This document shows, piece after piece, positions 63,501 to 64,000 of a stretch of DNA of 64,000 bases (positions are counted from its first letter, which is position 1; the number at the start of each line of letters is the position of its first letter). Location: assembly GCF_008831285.2 (NCBI RefSeq), contig NC_045138.2:2520143-2584142 (forward strand), written 5' to 3'. A model generated the notes under the pieces. It had not been told where the DNA came from and did not search any database. It saw only the letters and a list, made by a program, of their open reading frames with translations. Position numbers and translations under genes: made by a program. This DNA is from Nymphaea colorata. Its lineage: Eukaryota > Streptophyta > Magnoliopsida > Nymphaeales > Nymphaeaceae.

Positions 63501-64000
63501 CCTTATGGGAAGGTACTTGAACCGTGGAAGTACTGCAGATCTAAAAATATTAGACTCAGCTTTCGCAGGCAGCTTTTGGACAGTATTTGTGTAAAGACGA
63601 TTGAGTTGCACTAAGAACCCAAACAAGACTGCATTGCGCTGGTACCATTGCTTCTCATTCTCCCAAAGGTAGGACTCGAATCTGCCAATTAAGGAACAAG
63701 TTATAAGATTAAGAAGCAGAAAAGAAATATAAAAGGAATTGCATATATACAATGAAGTGTGATTTAGCCTGGAAAAATTACACACAAACAGAATTTGCAT
63801 ATATACTTCTCACATTCCTACATTTCACACCACATTCTTATCCTGAGATTTGAAGGAAATGAAGACTTTTAAAGAACAGAGAATCTTACGTAGCCCAATC
63901 TATTGGATCCAGCCTCTGAGAAAATGCATGTATCAATGATTGGGTAGGATTCACACTAGCAGAAACAGGTGGAACTGAACTGTGCTTACTTCGAAAAGGA
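60512..64000 (-). CDS. Unidentified plant protein, C-terminal four exons (partial)
   Basis: I do not recognise this gene. Four exons join in phase: 63890 to the window edge, 63502-63681, 61550-61730 and 60512-60691 (stop TGA at 60512-60514), about 216 residues. The first part, [20 protein letters not shown] then [20 protein letters not shown] and [13 protein letters not shown], looks helical and globular. The middle ([20 protein letters not shown]) is a Ser/Pro linker. The last exon ([19 protein letters not shown], then [19 protein letters not shown]) is again ordered. No membrane segment, zinc ligand pattern or catalytic motif is visible. Splice sites are GT-AG and there is no internal stop, so it looks like a functional gene whose 5' part lies right of the window. 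Confidence 0.8.
61977..62330. repeat. Imperfect tandem duplication, about 170-bp period, intronic
   Basis: GACAGAAACCTTTCTTACCC, GGGCTGGAGATAT or AGGCTGGAGATAT, GAAATGCTTAAAAG, and AAGGTGTACCTAGAA recur in the same order in 61977-62105 and 62147-62330. The second copy carries a short extra insert before AAGTAAACAGAG. It lies in the intron before the second-last exon of the unidentified gene. Confidence 0.8.

Overview
This window reads as nuclear DNA of a flowering plant. The genes are split by many AT-rich introns with GT/AG borders. Their products are plant-type: a GDSL lipase with the GDSLVDNGNNN block, a RABD1 GTPase, a SYP12-group syntaxin, a plastid-type UPF0301 protein, and a kinase with an N-myristoylation start and a CDK-like core. 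The spaces between genes hold long TA runs, CT/GA runs and degraded hAT-type DNA transposons. I cannot name the species. I see no rRNA, tRNA, CRISPR array or prokaryotic operon.

Layout. 1-1000: first exon of a GDSL esterase/lipase (minus strand), whose remaining exons would lie left of the window. 3591-7539: complete eight-exon RABD1 small GTPase gene (minus). 7.9-10.1 kb: a cluster of short AT-rich non-autonomous elements. 11488-17973: ten-exon gene for a probable plastid protein with two GST-N/thioredoxin-like domains (minus). 20171-20626: a 456-bp hAT-type MITE. 21117-22073: single-exon Qa-SNARE (minus). 24968-about 29050: ribosomal protein L19 gene (minus) with an intron in its 5' leader. 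32770-37211: a 4.4-kb relic hAT transposon with a broken transposase (plus). 39127-43319: three-exon UPF0301/DUF179 gene (plus), probably with a GC-AG first intron. 45142-52942: eight-exon CDK-like Ser/Thr kinase gene (minus), convergent with the previous gene. 53-60.5 kb: gene-poor, repeat-rich DNA with a 129-bp tandem duplication, nested MITE-like elements and a 90-bp TA run. 60512-64000: the last four exons of an unidentified conserved-looking gene (minus) that continues past the right edge.

The genes are ordinary unlinked eukaryotic genes. Two of them (RABD1 and the syntaxin) both act in secretory traffic, but nothing in the sequence suggests co-regulation. All exon borders were read by eye from splice signals and reading frame. 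In every multi-exon gene the phases close exactly.

I did not find an obviously new biological system. The points most worth checking are the GC-AG intron, the 22-nt last exon of RPL19, the unidentified C-terminal gene at the right edge, and three families of short repeats, one of which shares its terminal motif with the relic hAT element.
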